From JAAXHH01 sp965225915 (GTDB lineage Bacteria; JAAXHH01), in the NCBI GenBank assembly GCA_965225915.1, contig OZ245326.1:3100001-3164000 (forward strand): DNA of 64,000 nt, given 5' to 3'. The notes beneath the pieces were generated by a model. That model was not told the origin of the DNA. It made no database searches and worked only from the letters and a program-made list of their open reading frames with translations. Positions 18,515 through 27,580 of this stretch are shown here, in pieces (within the stretch, counting starts at the first letter, position 1; each line of letters opens with the position of its first letter). The translations under genes were made by a program, and so were the position numbers.

Positions 18515-20254
18515 ATGGCGATAACAAAGAATGGATACGTAAGAGTAGCGGCAACCGACGAGGTGAAAGACGGCAAACCGAAGGCCGTCAAGGTGGAGGG
18601 CAAGAGTATCGCCCTCTTCGAGCACAAGGGCGCAGTCTTTGCCACGGATAATCAGTGCCCGCACATGGGCTACCCGCTCACGAGGGGACGCGTACGCAAC
18701 GGCGTGCTGACCTGCGACTGGCACGGGTGGAGTTACGACCTCGGCGGGGGAGGCTGTTTCACCGGCGGGTGCGACGACCTTGAGACCTATCCCGTGGAGG
18801 TGCGCAACGGCGATGTGTTTGTCAACGTGCGCGAGGGCGGGTCGAAACGGTCGGACGCCCACTTCCTCCTGTTGAAGGAAGGGCTTTTTTCCACTGATCA
18901 ATGGACCATATCCAAGGCCGTGGCCATCATGCTGGCCCGCGGTGTTTCCGAGCGGGACACGTTGAACCTGATTATTCGGCACGGCGGCCGCCACGTGGCG
19001 ACGGAACGGGGGGCGAACGACGGCGGTGGCGAGGTAACGGATTTCATAAACGGGATCAAGGTAGCCCGACAGTACGATACCGACGATCGAATTATCCCGC
19101 TAACCTTTGCAGCCCATGGACTTTCGGGCCGCGCCGGCGACCGGCCGCGCATACAGCGACTGCCCGATCCGGTCTCCTGGGAAAAGCTCGAAGGTTGGAT
19201 TCGGGTGTTCTCAAAGGATAAAAAATGGGAAGGCATTGAGAAATGCCTGGTCACCGCCCGCCGACTGGGCGGTCACGACGATAAAATCCTACCCCTGCTG
19301 TACGAATGCGCCGTGGCGCCCCATTTCCTGGGCCACTCGAACAACATCCTCCACGTGGGCTACATCGCGGAGGTGCTCGAGGAGTTCGGATGGGACGAGG
19401 CGGAAGAAATGGTCTGCAACCTGTCCGCCAAGATACTCGGCCAGGAACGGGGTCTGCCCGACGAGATCAGGCAGTCGGCCATCAGCCGATTCATTGCCGA
19501 TACGGAATTGTTGGACGCCCTGGCCCCGAATCCGAATGCGCATTTCGATGAGGACGCCTTCGCGGAAGGGCTGGTCAGTGGCGAAATCGGACCGACTTTC
19601 GCCGTAGTCACCCAGGCGCTGAAAGACGGCGTGCCCATAGACCGTTTGGTAACCACCATGGTGGTACTCGCGGCAGACCGCATGGCGCGCACGCCCGTGA
19701 ACATGAACCCGGGTTGGGGCGGCCTCGCCCGGGAAATGATGATGGCCTCTTCCATTCGAACGGCCCTTCGGTACGGTGGTTACCGCACCGCCGCGCAGGC
19801 GCTCTACCATGTCGCCTGGCAGTTCTACGGCGACCGGTGGCTGAACATCTCCCACCGTCCGCTGTCCGAGGTTCGTGGAGATAGCCAGCCGGGAAGCTCG
19901 GACGAGTCCGAAGCGATTGAAGGCGTCATTTCTTCCATCGAGAAAATCCAGATCCGGGAGATCGGGCGACAGACTCGGGATCACCTGCGTGCGGGTTATT
20001 CGGGAGACGCGTTGCTCCGGGAGCTTGGCCTGGTCATCCTGAAGGACGACAACGGCCGGAACCTTCTTTCCACCCTGCGCACCACCTTCGACGAGTGGTC
20101 TCTGTGCAGAGAACACCCGGCACGTAACCAGTTGCTCGTCGGCCTTGCGCGCTGGGCCACGGACACTCGGCGGGCCACGGGAAGCCAGTCCGCCGCCGCG
20201 ACCGCCCTGCGATTCGCAAAGGGCCAGACCGCGGTGGATCTGTACGAGTCGTAG
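18515..20254 (+). CDS. Rieske [2Fe-2S] protein with long uncharacterised C-terminal domain, copy 2
   Basis: 579 residues, same architecture as the preceding gene and very similar along the Rieske domain (C48, H50, C67, H70 at identical positions). The helical domain keeps CAVAPHFLGHSNNILHVG, EMVCNLSAKILGQ, DRMARTPVN and LYHVAWQFYGDRW. It begins 24 bases after copy 1, with GGAGAGG upstream, so both are probably co-translated. Retaining both copies after divergence suggests separate substrates or a heteromer. Converges on the PhyH gene. Confidence 0.8.
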   Translation: MAITKNGYVRVAATDEVKDGKPKAVKVEGKSIALFEHKGAVFATDNQCPHMGYPLTRGRVRNGVLTCDWHGWSYDLGGGGCFTGGCDDLETYPVEVRNGDVFVNVREGGSKRSDAHFLLLKEGLFSTDQWTISKAVAIMLARGVSERDTLNLIIRHGGRHVATERGANDGGGEVTDFINGIKVARQYDTDDRIIPLTFAAHGLSGRAGDRPRIQRLPDPVSWEKLEGWIRVFSKDKKWEGIEKCLVTARRLGGHDDKILPLLYECAVAPHFLGHSNNILHVGYIAEVLEEFGWDEAEEMVCNLSAKILGQERGLPDEIRQSAISRFIADTELLDALAPNPNAHFDEDAFAEGLVSGEIGPTFAVVTQALKDGVPIDRLVTTMVVLAADRMARTPVNMNPGWGGLAREMMMASSIRTALRYGGYRTAAQALYHVAWQFYGDRWLNISHRPLSEVRGDSQPGSSDESEAIEGVISSIEKIQIREIGRQTRDHLRAGYSGDALLRELGLVILKDDNGRNLLSTLRTTFDEWSLCREHPARNQLLVGLARWATDTRRATGSQSAAATALRFAKGQTAVDLYES

Positions 20255-20296
20255 TACGGTTCGGATCGCGGAAACTCGGACCGGGACGGGTTTCTC

Positions 20297-20333
20297 AAAA
20301 ACGGGGGCGGCGGAGGCAAACTCGTCCCCGCCG
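20297..20333 (-). terminator. Possible intrinsic terminator after the PhyH gene
   Basis: Read on the minus strand, CGGCGG (20328-20333) pairs with CCGCCG (20308-20313) across a 14-base loop and is followed, after a C-rich step, by a run of five T (plus-strand A run 20297-20301). It lies about 25 bases past the PhyH stop. Loop and spacing are not ideal. Confidence 0.35.
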
Positions 20334-20356
20334 ATCAAAACGCCTTTCAACTGGAC

Positions 20357-21211
20357 CTACACGTTATCCGCCGCGGGCCGTGGAAGATCGGCCCAGTGTC
20401 CGGTGGAGTCGGATCCCTTGACGATAACGCCTTCCTGGTTCCAGTTGAGCTCAGCGCGGACGGAGGCGGCACAGTACCTTAGCGTCAGGCCGCAGCGGCG
20501 GCGGTTCGATGTGTTGAGTTCCGACCCGTGCAGCAACAGGTCGCTGTGGAGCGAGATCTCTCCCGCCTTGAGTTCGATATCCACCTCGGTACCATACATT
20601 CCAATATCTTCCACAGTCTGGTTGAGCACGTTGTGTTCGGTTTCATCGCTCATGCGGTAGGTCAGGTGTCCGTGATGATGCGATCCGGCCACGAAACGCA
20701 TGCAGGCGTTGCCCGTGTCCGCGTCGTCTATCGCCAGCCAGGCGGTGACGGTCTTTGAAGGGGAAAGGGGCCAGAAGCTGGCGTCCTGGTGCCAGTTGAC
20801 GATCTTGCCGTCCCCGGGCAGCTTGCAGAAGAAGTGGGCGCCCCAACCGACGATATCGTCGCCCAGCAGGTCGCTGATGTAGGCGACGATCCGCGGCTCA
20901 TTGATGATATCGTGCACCATGCCCGACTTCAGATGGGCCGATATGATGGAGTAATTGTGGTCCCCCCGCGCCATGACCTTCTCAATCATGCCGTCGAACT
21001 CGTCCCTTATGACGCCGATCTCCGAGTCCGAGTAGATCCTGAACGGTTTCAGGTAGCCCTGTTCGTTGAAGGTATCGATCTGCTTTCCCGAAAGCACGGT
21101 CGGATGTTCGTTGCGAGCAGGAAGGTACCGCAAATCGCGCGACATGCGGATCAGGTCGTCCGGGGTTGGCATCTGCTTGAAACGGGTGTCCTGCAGGGTC
21201 GTCTGAGCCAT
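20357..21211 (-). CDS. Phytanoyl-CoA dioxygenase family protein
   Basis: 284 residues, standard PhyH size. Fe(II) ligands are H141 and D143 in NWHQDASFW and the distal H228 in LLLHGSELN; an Arg-rich segment SNRRRCGLTLRY after it would hold 2-oxoglutarate. So it is a predicted Fe(II)/2-oxoglutarate oxygenase that hydroxylates a small molecule. GGAG seven bases before ATG fixes the start. It follows the unrecognised gene at 21259-22116 by 47 bases on the same strand and converges on the Rieske pair. Confidence 0.87.
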   Translation of the reverse strand: MAQTTLQDTRFKQMPTPDDLIRMSRDLRYLPARNEHPTVLSGKQIDTFNEQGYLKPFRIYSDSEIGVIRDEFDGMIEKVMARGDHNYSIISAHLKSGMVHDIINEPRIVAYISDLLGDDIVGWGAHFFCKLPGDGKIVNWHQDASFWPLSPSKTVTAWLAIDDADTGNACMRFVAGSHHHGHLTYRMSDETEHNVLNQTVEDIGMYGTEVDIELKAGEISLHSDLLLHGSELNTSNRRRCGLTLRYCAASVRAELNWNQEGVIVKGSDSTGHWADLPRPAADNV

Positions 21212-21258
21212 TGGAGCGCTCCTTTTATGGCTGGTCGGCGTGTTAGTGTTTGCCCGCC

Positions 21259-22116
21259 TTAGCTTGGATTTCGTGTCTTCAGAATGACGTTATCGGCCTC
21301 TTTTTCCCAGGTTTCGTTGTAGACCAGGGGTCTTGGCCTGCGCGGCGGATAACCGGGCGGCGGATTGTCCGGGTCGTGCAACGTTAAACGGTCGCGCCCC
21401 CGGGGCGCTTCGTACCAGTCCTTCTCCCGTTCGGCCGCCTCGATCTCCCTGCGCAGGATGAACTCGGCATGATCGAAACCCGAGATCGCGATGTCGGCCA
21501 GGAATACCCGATGTACCTCCAAGCCGTCCCACGTTTCCAGGTCCGGCAGGGCAATAGGACCCGTGCAGACCTGAAACTCGGCGTCTTCCTCGTTAATATT
21601 GATCAGATCCACCGGATATTCAAGGGTTACCTTGAGATTCCGTCCTGGTTCGTGGTAAGTTGTCCTGCCATTCATGAGATCCCGGTTCAAGGTCGCGTCA
21701 ACCACCTCTCGGGGATCCGCGAGGACTTCCTCCGAACCGTACTGCCTGATGTCGATTTCGTGGGACTGGAACTGCTCCTCCAGCGGGGTGGACCGCAGAT
21801 CGGATGCTTCGGTGCTCGGTCTTCGCGATATGGGAATGCTCATGCCCCGGCTGAACGCCATACGCCATTCATCGCTGGGAACCTGGAAGAGGTTACAGCG
21901 GGCGATCGTGTATTCAGTGCGGCAAGGCGCGCCCAGGTACATATCCGTCTTGCGTCCCGTGCCCGGGTCTTCCACGGCACAGGCCGCCTCCAGGTGGAAT
22001 CGAACCTGGTAGACCTGCCCCGACTTCCCCACGAATCCACCCGCGTGCTTGTAAATCGGGTTGGGATGCCAGGGCCGGGATCTCCAGTGGAACGAGGAAC
22101 TATGAAATGCGATCAT
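21259..22116 (-). CDS. Protein of unknown function, upstream of PhyH gene
   Basis: 285 residues, soluble, rich in charged and aromatic residues, no signal peptide or membrane segment and no motif I recognise. Codon choice resembles the neighbours, so it is likely a real gene. The C-terminus is Pro/Arg-rich (PPPGYPPRRPRPLVYNETWEKEA). Parts read like a beta-rich fold (RTTYHEPGRNLKVTLEYPVDL). The ATG at 22116 lacks a good ribosome-binding site and the start is uncertain. Its placement 47 bases before the dioxygenase gene suggests a shared transcript. Confidence 0.6.
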   Translation of the reverse strand: MIAFHSSSFHWRSRPWHPNPIYKHAGGFVGKSGQVYQVRFHLEAACAVEDPGTGRKTDMYLGAPCRTEYTIARCNLFQVPSDEWRMAFSRGMSIPISRRPSTEASDLRSTPLEEQFQSHEIDIRQYGSEEVLADPREVVDATLNRDLMNGRTTYHEPGRNLKVTLEYPVDLININEEDAEFQVCTGPIALPDLETWDGLEVHRVFLADIAISGFDHAEFILRREIEAAEREKDWYEAPRGRDRLTLHDPDNPPPGYPPRRPRPLVYNETWEKEADNVILKTRNPS

Positions 22117-22369
22117 GGGCGGATTGGGTGGACTGGTAAACAGCTGATCCCTGGTTGCCGGTTCAATATGCTAAAACAGGTAATGACGCTGGGGTTATAA
22201 ATGATCCTTTTTACACGCGCTGGCAACATAAAACTGCGCTGGCATCCACCGGACGACGGGGTGATTTTAGTTGCGGCCCCGGGTATGCGATACTAAATTG
22301 ATGGTAAGGTAAAAAACAGGTAAGGAAGGGCGAACCCACTATCGTTCATCGATTTACGGGGTTTAATCC

Positions 22370-25048
22370 ATGCAGGATTCCGATCGCTCGGAGTACGATA
22401 TTGACCTGGATCGCGTAGAGTCCCTGGAATGGCTCGAATCGCTGGATTACGTACTCCAGACGTCAGGGCCCAAGCGGGTGCGCCAGTTGATCGCCCGGCT
22501 GCAGGCTCACGCACGTGGGAAGGGTGTCCGGCTCCCCTTCGCGGAGAACACCCCGTACATCAACACCATACCGCCTGACCAGCAGCCGCCATATCCCGGG
22601 AGCCACGAACTCGAACACCGGATCCGTAACATCATCCGTTGGAATGCCATGGCCATGGTGGTACGCGCCAACACGGCGGACAAGTCGCTCGGCGGCCACA
22701 TCGCCACCTACGCTTCGGTCTGCAATCTATACGAGGTCGCCTTCAATCATTTCTTCCGCGGACCCGGAGACGGCTACGACGGCGATCAGATCTTCTTTCA
22801 GCCCCACTCCTCTCCCGGTGTCTACGCGCGGGCCTATATCGAGGGACGGTTCAACGAGCAGCGCCTGGACAATTTCCGCCGGGAATTGCGACCTGGCGGT
22901 GGGTTGTCGTCCTATCCCCATCCCTGGCTCATGCCCGACTTCTGGGTATTCCCCACGGCATCCATGGGGTTGAGCGCCATCATGTCCATCTACCAGGCCC
23001 GGTTCAACCGGTACCTGGAAGATCGAGGTCTGAAGCAGGGCAACGTCCGCAAGGTCTGGGCATTTCTCGGAGATGGGGAAACGGATGAACCCGAGGCCCT
23101 TGGCGCCATTACGCTCGCCGCCCGTGAAAAGCTGGACAACCTGATTTTCGTGGTCAATTGCAACCTGCAACGACTGGACGGACCGGTCCGGGGCAACGGG
23201 AAGATCATTCAGGAACTCGAGGCCGCATTCCACGGCGCCGGCTGGAACGTCATCAAGGTGATCTGGGGCAGCGGATGGGATCCCCTGTTGGCCCAGGACG
23301 ATGAAGGCCTGCTCGTAAAGCGCATGGGCGAGATCGTCGACGGCCAGTACCAGAAATACACCGTTTCGGATGGCAAGTACCAGCGGGACCACTTTTTCGG
23401 TGTTCATCCCAGGCTGATGGAAATGTCCAAGTTGCTCACCGACGAGCACGTTCGGACCATCATGCGCGGCGGCCACGATACCGAGAAGATCTACTCGGCG
23501 TACAAGGCGGCGGTGGAACACGAAGGCGCGCCGACTGTCATCCTGGCCAAGACGATCAAGGGCTATGGCATGGGAGAATGGGGAGAGGGCAAGAATACCG
23601 CCCACCAGCAGAAGATGATCGATGAGGACGGCCTGCGGCACCTGCGTACTGAACTGGGCATCCCCCTTTCCGATGACGAGGTTCGGGAAGCGCCTTTTTA
23701 CAGGCCATCTGCAGACAGTGCGGAGATAGAGTACATCCGGGATCGCCGGGACGCCCTCGGCGGATACATTCCCAGGCGAAACGCCGTAAACCCCGGCCTG
23801 ACCGACCCACCGCCGGACAAAGTGTTCGACGAATTCAAGGAAGGGACTAACGGCCGCGAAGTCTCGACGACCATGGTATTTACCCGGATGCTTTCACGCT
23901 TGCTGCGCGAACCTGAAATCGGCCAGCTGATCGTACCGATCGTGCCCGACGAGGCCCGCACGTTCGGCATGGAAGCCATGTTTCGCCAGTGCGGTATCTA
24001 CTCCCATGCCGGCCAGCTTTACGAACCAGTCGACATCGATACGCTTCTCTACTACAAGGAAGCACAGGACGGTCAGATCCTCGAAGAAGGCATAACGGAG
24101 GCGGGATCTCTCTCCTCCTTCGTGGCCGCGGGGACGGCCTACTCGACCCATGGCGTCAATACGATTCCCTTCTTCATCTTCTATTCCATGTTCGGCTTCC
24201 AGCGCGTCGGCGACCTGATCTGGGCAGCCGCGGAAATGCGGACACGGGGATTCCTGCTTGGGGGAACGGCGGGCCGAACCACGCTGAACGGCGAGGGCCT
24301 GCAGCACCAGGACGGGCAGAGTCATCTGCTGGCCGATCCGGTGCCCAATCTCCTGACGTACGACCCGGCCTTCGCCTACGAACTGGCGACCATCATCCGG
24401 GACGGCATAAAGCGAATGTACGTCGACCAGGAGGACCTGTTCTACTACATCACCGTACAGAACGAGAACTATGCCATGCCGTCCATGCCGGAAGGGGTGG
24501 AAGAAGGTATCCTGAAGGGCATGTACCGGTTACGAACGTTGAACGACGGGACCGCGAAAGCCCATCTCTTCGGGAGCGGCTCCATCATCAACGAATCGCT
24601 GAAGGCCCAGGAGATGCTGGCCGAAGACTACGGGGTCGCCTCGGACGTGTGGAGCGTGACCAGCTACAAGCAGCTGCGGCGCGACGCCCTGGATACCGAA
24701 CGCTGGAATCTGCTGCATCCGTCGGAGGCGCTCCGGGTGCCGTTTATCTCGCAGTGTCTCAAAGATACCGAAGGGGTGTATGTCATGGCCTCGGACTACG
24801 TCCGGACACTTCCAGATTCGATCGCGCGCTGGGTGCCCGACCCCATGATATCGTTGGGAACGGATGGTTTCGGGCGGAGTGACAGCCGTCCCGCGCTGCG
24901 TAACTTCTTCGAGATGGACGCCCGTTTCATCACCCTTGGCACCCTCAACGCCCTCGCCCGGAAAGGCGACCTCTCCCCGGACGTCCCCGAACGGGCCATG
25001 CGCAAACTTGAGATCGACCCCGACAAGGCCAATCCCCTGGACGTGTGA
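22370..25048 (+). CDS. aceE: Pyruvate dehydrogenase E1 component, homodimeric type
   Basis: 892 residues, the length of AceE-type E1. The thiamine-diphosphate motif is present as FLGDGETDEPEALG followed by NLIFVVNCNLQRLDGPVRGN, and the transketolase-like middle domain with EAGSLSSFVAAGTAYS is complete. It decarboxylates pyruvate and acetylates E2 lipoyl groups; no E2 or E3 gene is adjacent. Stop codon and the next gene's stop abut with no spare base. Having both this aerobic complex and a ferredoxin-linked oxoacid oxidoreductase implies flexible oxoacid oxidation. Confidence 0.95.
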   Translation: MQDSDRSEYDIDLDRVESLEWLESLDYVLQTSGPKRVRQLIARLQAHARGKGVRLPFAENTPYINTIPPDQQPPYPGSHELEHRIRNIIRWNAMAMVVRANTADKSLGGHIATYASVCNLYEVAFNHFFRGPGDGYDGDQIFFQPHSSPGVYARAYIEGRFNEQRLDNFRRELRPGGGLSSYPHPWLMPDFWVFPTASMGLSAIMSIYQARFNRYLEDRGLKQGNVRKVWAFLGDGETDEPEALGAITLAAREKLDNLIFVVNCNLQRLDGPVRGNGKIIQELEAAFHGAGWNVIKVIWGSGWDPLLAQDDEGLLVKRMGEIVDGQYQKYTVSDGKYQRDHFFGVHPRLMEMSKLLTDEHVRTIMRGGHDTEKIYSAYKAAVEHEGAPTVILAKTIKGYGMGEWGEGKNTAHQQKMIDEDGLRHLRTELGIPLSDDEVREAPFYRPSADSAEIEYIRDRRDALGGYIPRRNAVNPGLTDPPPDKVFDEFKEGTNGREVSTTMVFTRMLSRLLREPEIGQLIVPIVPDEARTFGMEAMFRQCGIYSHAGQLYEPVDIDTLLYYKEAQDGQILEEGITEAGSLSSFVAAGTAYSTHGVNTIPFFIFYSMFGFQRVGDLIWAAAEMRTRGFLLGGTAGRTTLNGEGLQHQDGQSHLLADPVPNLLTYDPAFAYELATIIRDGIKRMYVDQEDLFYYITVQNENYAMPSMPEGVEEGILKGMYRLRTLNDGTAKAHLFGSGSIINESLKAQEMLAEDYGVASDVWSVTSYKQLRRDALDTERWNLLHPSEALRVPFISQCLKDTEGVYVMASDYVRTLPDSIARWVPDPMISLGTDGFGRSDSRPALRNFFEMDARFITLGTLNALARKGDLSPDVPERAMRKLEIDPDKANPLDV

Positions 25049-25864
25049 TCAGGCGTACAACGCATTGCTGAAGGCGCGGCGGTATTCGCGCGTGGTCGGG
25101 TGACCCTCGCCAAGCAAGCCGAAAATGGCGACGCAACTTCTCCGGGCACCGTCATCGTCGTATGTCCGGTTCATCTCCAGCACCCTGATGAAATATTGCA
25201 GGGCGAGTCCGTGGTCTCCCTGTTTGAGATGACCGATCGCCTGGATGTAGTTGGATTTAACCGGATCTTCTACGAGACGTTCCGGCGCGTCCAGGCACTG
25301 GTAGAGACCGGCAACGGTTTGGAGTACGACCGCCGAATCGTTAAACTCTGAGCCCGGTTCTATCGGTTCCAAGAGGTCAAGGCACCGGTCGGGGTCTTCA
25401 TCCAAGTAGGTGCGCGCAAGGATGACGGCCGCCTGCTCGTTATCAGGCTCGGAAGCAAGTACACGTTTCAGCAACTCACGGGACGTATCGATTTCACCGG
25501 TTTCGAAGAGCCGGAGCGCTTCTGCCAGCTGTCGCGCGAGGGGACTGGGCAGGGCCTTCTTCAGCCACTGCTCGATCTTGGATTCGGGTAGCGCCCCGGT
25601 AAACTCGTCCCTTACTTCCCCGTCGACGAACAGCTTGACGTTGGGAATCCCTTGAATGCCATATTGCCTGGCGATATCCTGGTGTATTTCCGTATTAACT
25701 TTCACGAGTTTCCACCGGTCCTGATGCCGGTCGGCAAGTGATTCGATCACGGGACCCAGCATTTTGCACGGACCGCACCATTCCGCCCAGAAATCGACCA
25801 GCACAGGGATGGAATGGCTTTGTTCCACCACCTCCGCGTTGAAGTCCGAAACTTCGTAGTTCAT
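25049..25864 (-). CDS. ybbN: Thioredoxin with TPR domain (YbbN/CnoX-like)
   Basis: 271 residues: an N-terminal thioredoxin fold with an intact redox site WCGPC (C30 and C33), then helical TPR-type repeats from about residue 120 (LARQLAEALRLFETGEIDTSRELLKRVL). This matches the YbbN/CnoX co-chaperone group, which guards proteins against oxidative damage; E. coli YbbN lacks a normal CXXC, whereas here it is intact. GGAAAGG precedes the ATG. Confidence 0.85.
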   Translation of the reverse strand: MNYEVSDFNAEVVEQSHSIPVLVDFWAEWCGPCKMLGPVIESLADRHQDRWKLVKVNTEIHQDIARQYGIQGIPNVKLFVDGEVRDEFTGALPESKIEQWLKKALPSPLARQLAEALRLFETGEIDTSRELLKRVLASEPDNEQAAVILARTYLDEDPDRCLDLLEPIEPGSEFNDSAVVLQTVAGLYQCLDAPERLVEDPVKSNYIQAIGHLKQGDHGLALQYFIRVLEMNRTYDDDGARRSCVAIFGLLGEGHPTTREYRRAFSNALYA

Positions 25865-25969
25865 TGCCTTTCCTCACCGGTTTGCGGCAGTCACGGTGGC
25901 GAACCGTCTGTTGACATACCTGTGGGTTGGGGTTATCTTTCGATTCGGTTTCTTCGGGTGATCAGGCTT

Positions 25970-26665
25970 TCATCCATCGTCGCCAAAGAGTTTTCTATGG
26001 GCGTCTATAACGATGTCGGCCATGTTCTCCCACGACGTACGAGACGTATTGAACACCATGTGGTAAAGGGTCGCGTCCGTCCAGTCACGCTGGTAGTTGT
26101 GCTTAAGATACAGTGCGCGCTGGCGGTCCTTTTCTCTGATGAGTTCGGCGGCCCGGTCCCGCGAGAGGTTCATCTCGTCCATGATCACGTCGACCCGGTA
26201 TTCGAAGGGAGCGATAAACCGGGTGTGGAAGACGGTCTTGCTTTCCGAAAGGATGCACTGGCTGCCGCGCCCGACGATAATGGTATTCGTTCTGCCGGCC
26301 AATGAGCGGATGGTATCCTGAAGGATCTGGAGGTATTCTCCACGGTCCAGAAAGGTGTTTTTGAGGGACGTGGGATCCTTCGTACCTTCGTCGTCACCCG
26401 GCACGTAGGGCCAGATGAGCGGCGGGTATTCGGGGGACAGGGAGTAAACGGTTGAAGGGGTGAACAGTTCGCCGAGGAAGCGCCGTATGGTTGTTTCACC
26501 CACTTCGTCCATCTGTTCGACGATCTCTTCCGAAACGCCGGCGGTATGGGCGATTTCGGCGATGAGTTCCTTGTCCACGCAATCATAGCCGAGACGTTCC
26601 GCGATGATCTTCGCGATATCCTTGCCGCCGCTGCCGTATTCTCTGGCAACTGATATGATGCTCAT
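25970..26665 (-). CDS. Cytidylate-kinase-like family protein
   Basis: 231 residues. The N-terminus ISVAREYGSGGKDIAKIIAERLG is the variant P-loop of the cytidylate-kinase-like (Cytidylate_kin2) family, and the middle IIVGRGSQCIL and the R/K-rich LIREKDRQRALYLKHN lid agree. It is not the housekeeping Cmk, which has a different P-loop and NMP-binding domain. Substrate unknown. AGGAG six bases upstream supports the ATG. Divergent from the purine phosphorylase gene with 64 bases between. Confidence 0.75.
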   Translation of the reverse strand: MSIISVAREYGSGGKDIAKIIAERLGYDCVDKELIAEIAHTAGVSEEIVEQMDEVGETTIRRFLGELFTPSTVYSLSPEYPPLIWPYVPGDDEGTKDPTSLKNTFLDRGEYLQILQDTIRSLAGRTNTIIVGRGSQCILSESKTVFHTRFIAPFEYRVDVIMDEMNLSRDRAAELIREKDRQRALYLKHNYQRDWTDATLYHMVFNTSRTSWENMADIVIDAHRKLFGDDG

Positions 26666-26729
26666 GATGGACTCCTTCTTTCATTCATCCGCGACAGGAG
26701 ATGCGTATTTCGATTGAAAGCGCCTCGCC

Positions 26730-27551
26730 ATGACCCGTCTTGATCCGTTGCGCGACGCCACGGACTTCCTGGGTACGCAGGGATTTTCAGATGCCCGGTT
26801 TGGCATGATCCTGGGTACCGGATTCGGACCATGTGCACAAGCTGTCGAACAGAAATCAGTTGTACCCTACAGTTCCATCCCCCATTTTCCGGTGTCGACC
26901 GTCCATGGCCACGAGGGTAACCTGGTCTTCGGCGCCCTGGGCGAAGCATCCGTGATCGTGATGCAGGGCCGGATCCACCTGTACGAGGGATACGATGTTC
27001 GGCAGATCGCGTACCCTATGGAGGTTATGCGCAGGTTCGGCGTCGAAGTCCTGTTCGTGACCAATGCCGCCGGGGGATTGAATCCCCGGTACGCGACGGG
27101 AGACCTCATGGTTGTCCGTCATCATATCCATCCCATCGGTCGAACGTTGCTGGGAGAACTAACTTCAAATTCAGACGGCGATGCCTGTTACGATGATGCC
27201 TTGAGGGAATCGCTTCTACAGATAAGTATACAAAGAAACATACCTGTTCAACAGGGAATTTTGGCGTGGATGCCCGGACCATCCTTCGAAACCCGCGCCG
27301 AAATTACCATGCTGAAATCACAGGGAGCGGACGCGGTGACCATGTCTACCGTTCCCGAAGTGCTGGCGGGTCGCGGTCTTGGCATGAGGACCGTGGCCGT
27401 ATCGTGCATATCCAATGTGTGGAAAGGTCGATCCGGGGAAACCGTCGACACCGGCGACGTGGTGTCAACGGTCGAATCTTCGGTCGTCCGTTGCTCCGAT
27501 CTGCTGGTCCGCCTTGTCCGCCTGGTTCACTCGATGGCATCCCCGGTGTAG
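26730..27551 (+). CDS. punA: Purine nucleoside phosphorylase
   Basis: 273 residues, the trimeric class II PNP type: MILGTGFGP (phosphate-binding loop), IPHFPVSTVHGHEG, GRIHLYEGYD, TNAAGGLNP, GPSFETRAEI and DAVTMSTVPEVLAGRGLGMR with the catalytic-site Glu/Met/Asn-region residues. It releases the base from purine nucleosides. It precedes accD by 29 bases, and purF and ndk are nearby, giving a purine-nucleotide flavour to this stretch. Confidence 0.9.
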   Translation: MTRLDPLRDATDFLGTQGFSDARFGMILGTGFGPCAQAVEQKSVVPYSSIPHFPVSTVHGHEGNLVFGALGEASVIVMQGRIHLYEGYDVRQIAYPMEVMRRFGVEVLFVTNAAGGLNPRYATGDLMVVRHHIHPIGRTLLGELTSNSDGDACYDDALRESLLQISIQRNIPVQQGILAWMPGPSFETRAEITMLKSQGADAVTMSTVPEVLAGRGLGMRTVAVSCISNVWKGRSGETVDTGDVVSTVESSVVRCSDLLVRLVRLVHSMASPV

Positions 27552-27580
27552 ATCGGCTTCACAGCGTAAGTGAGCTTAAT

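Noticed and set aside
20255..20356. Terminator for the Rieske gene on the plus strand
   Set aside because: The GC-rich stem has no T-run on the plus strand; it only resembles a terminator for the opposite gene.
27266..27580. Upstream extension of the accD frame
   Set aside because: This part overlaps the phosphorylase gene in another frame and is unlike any AccD; the conserved start is at 27581.
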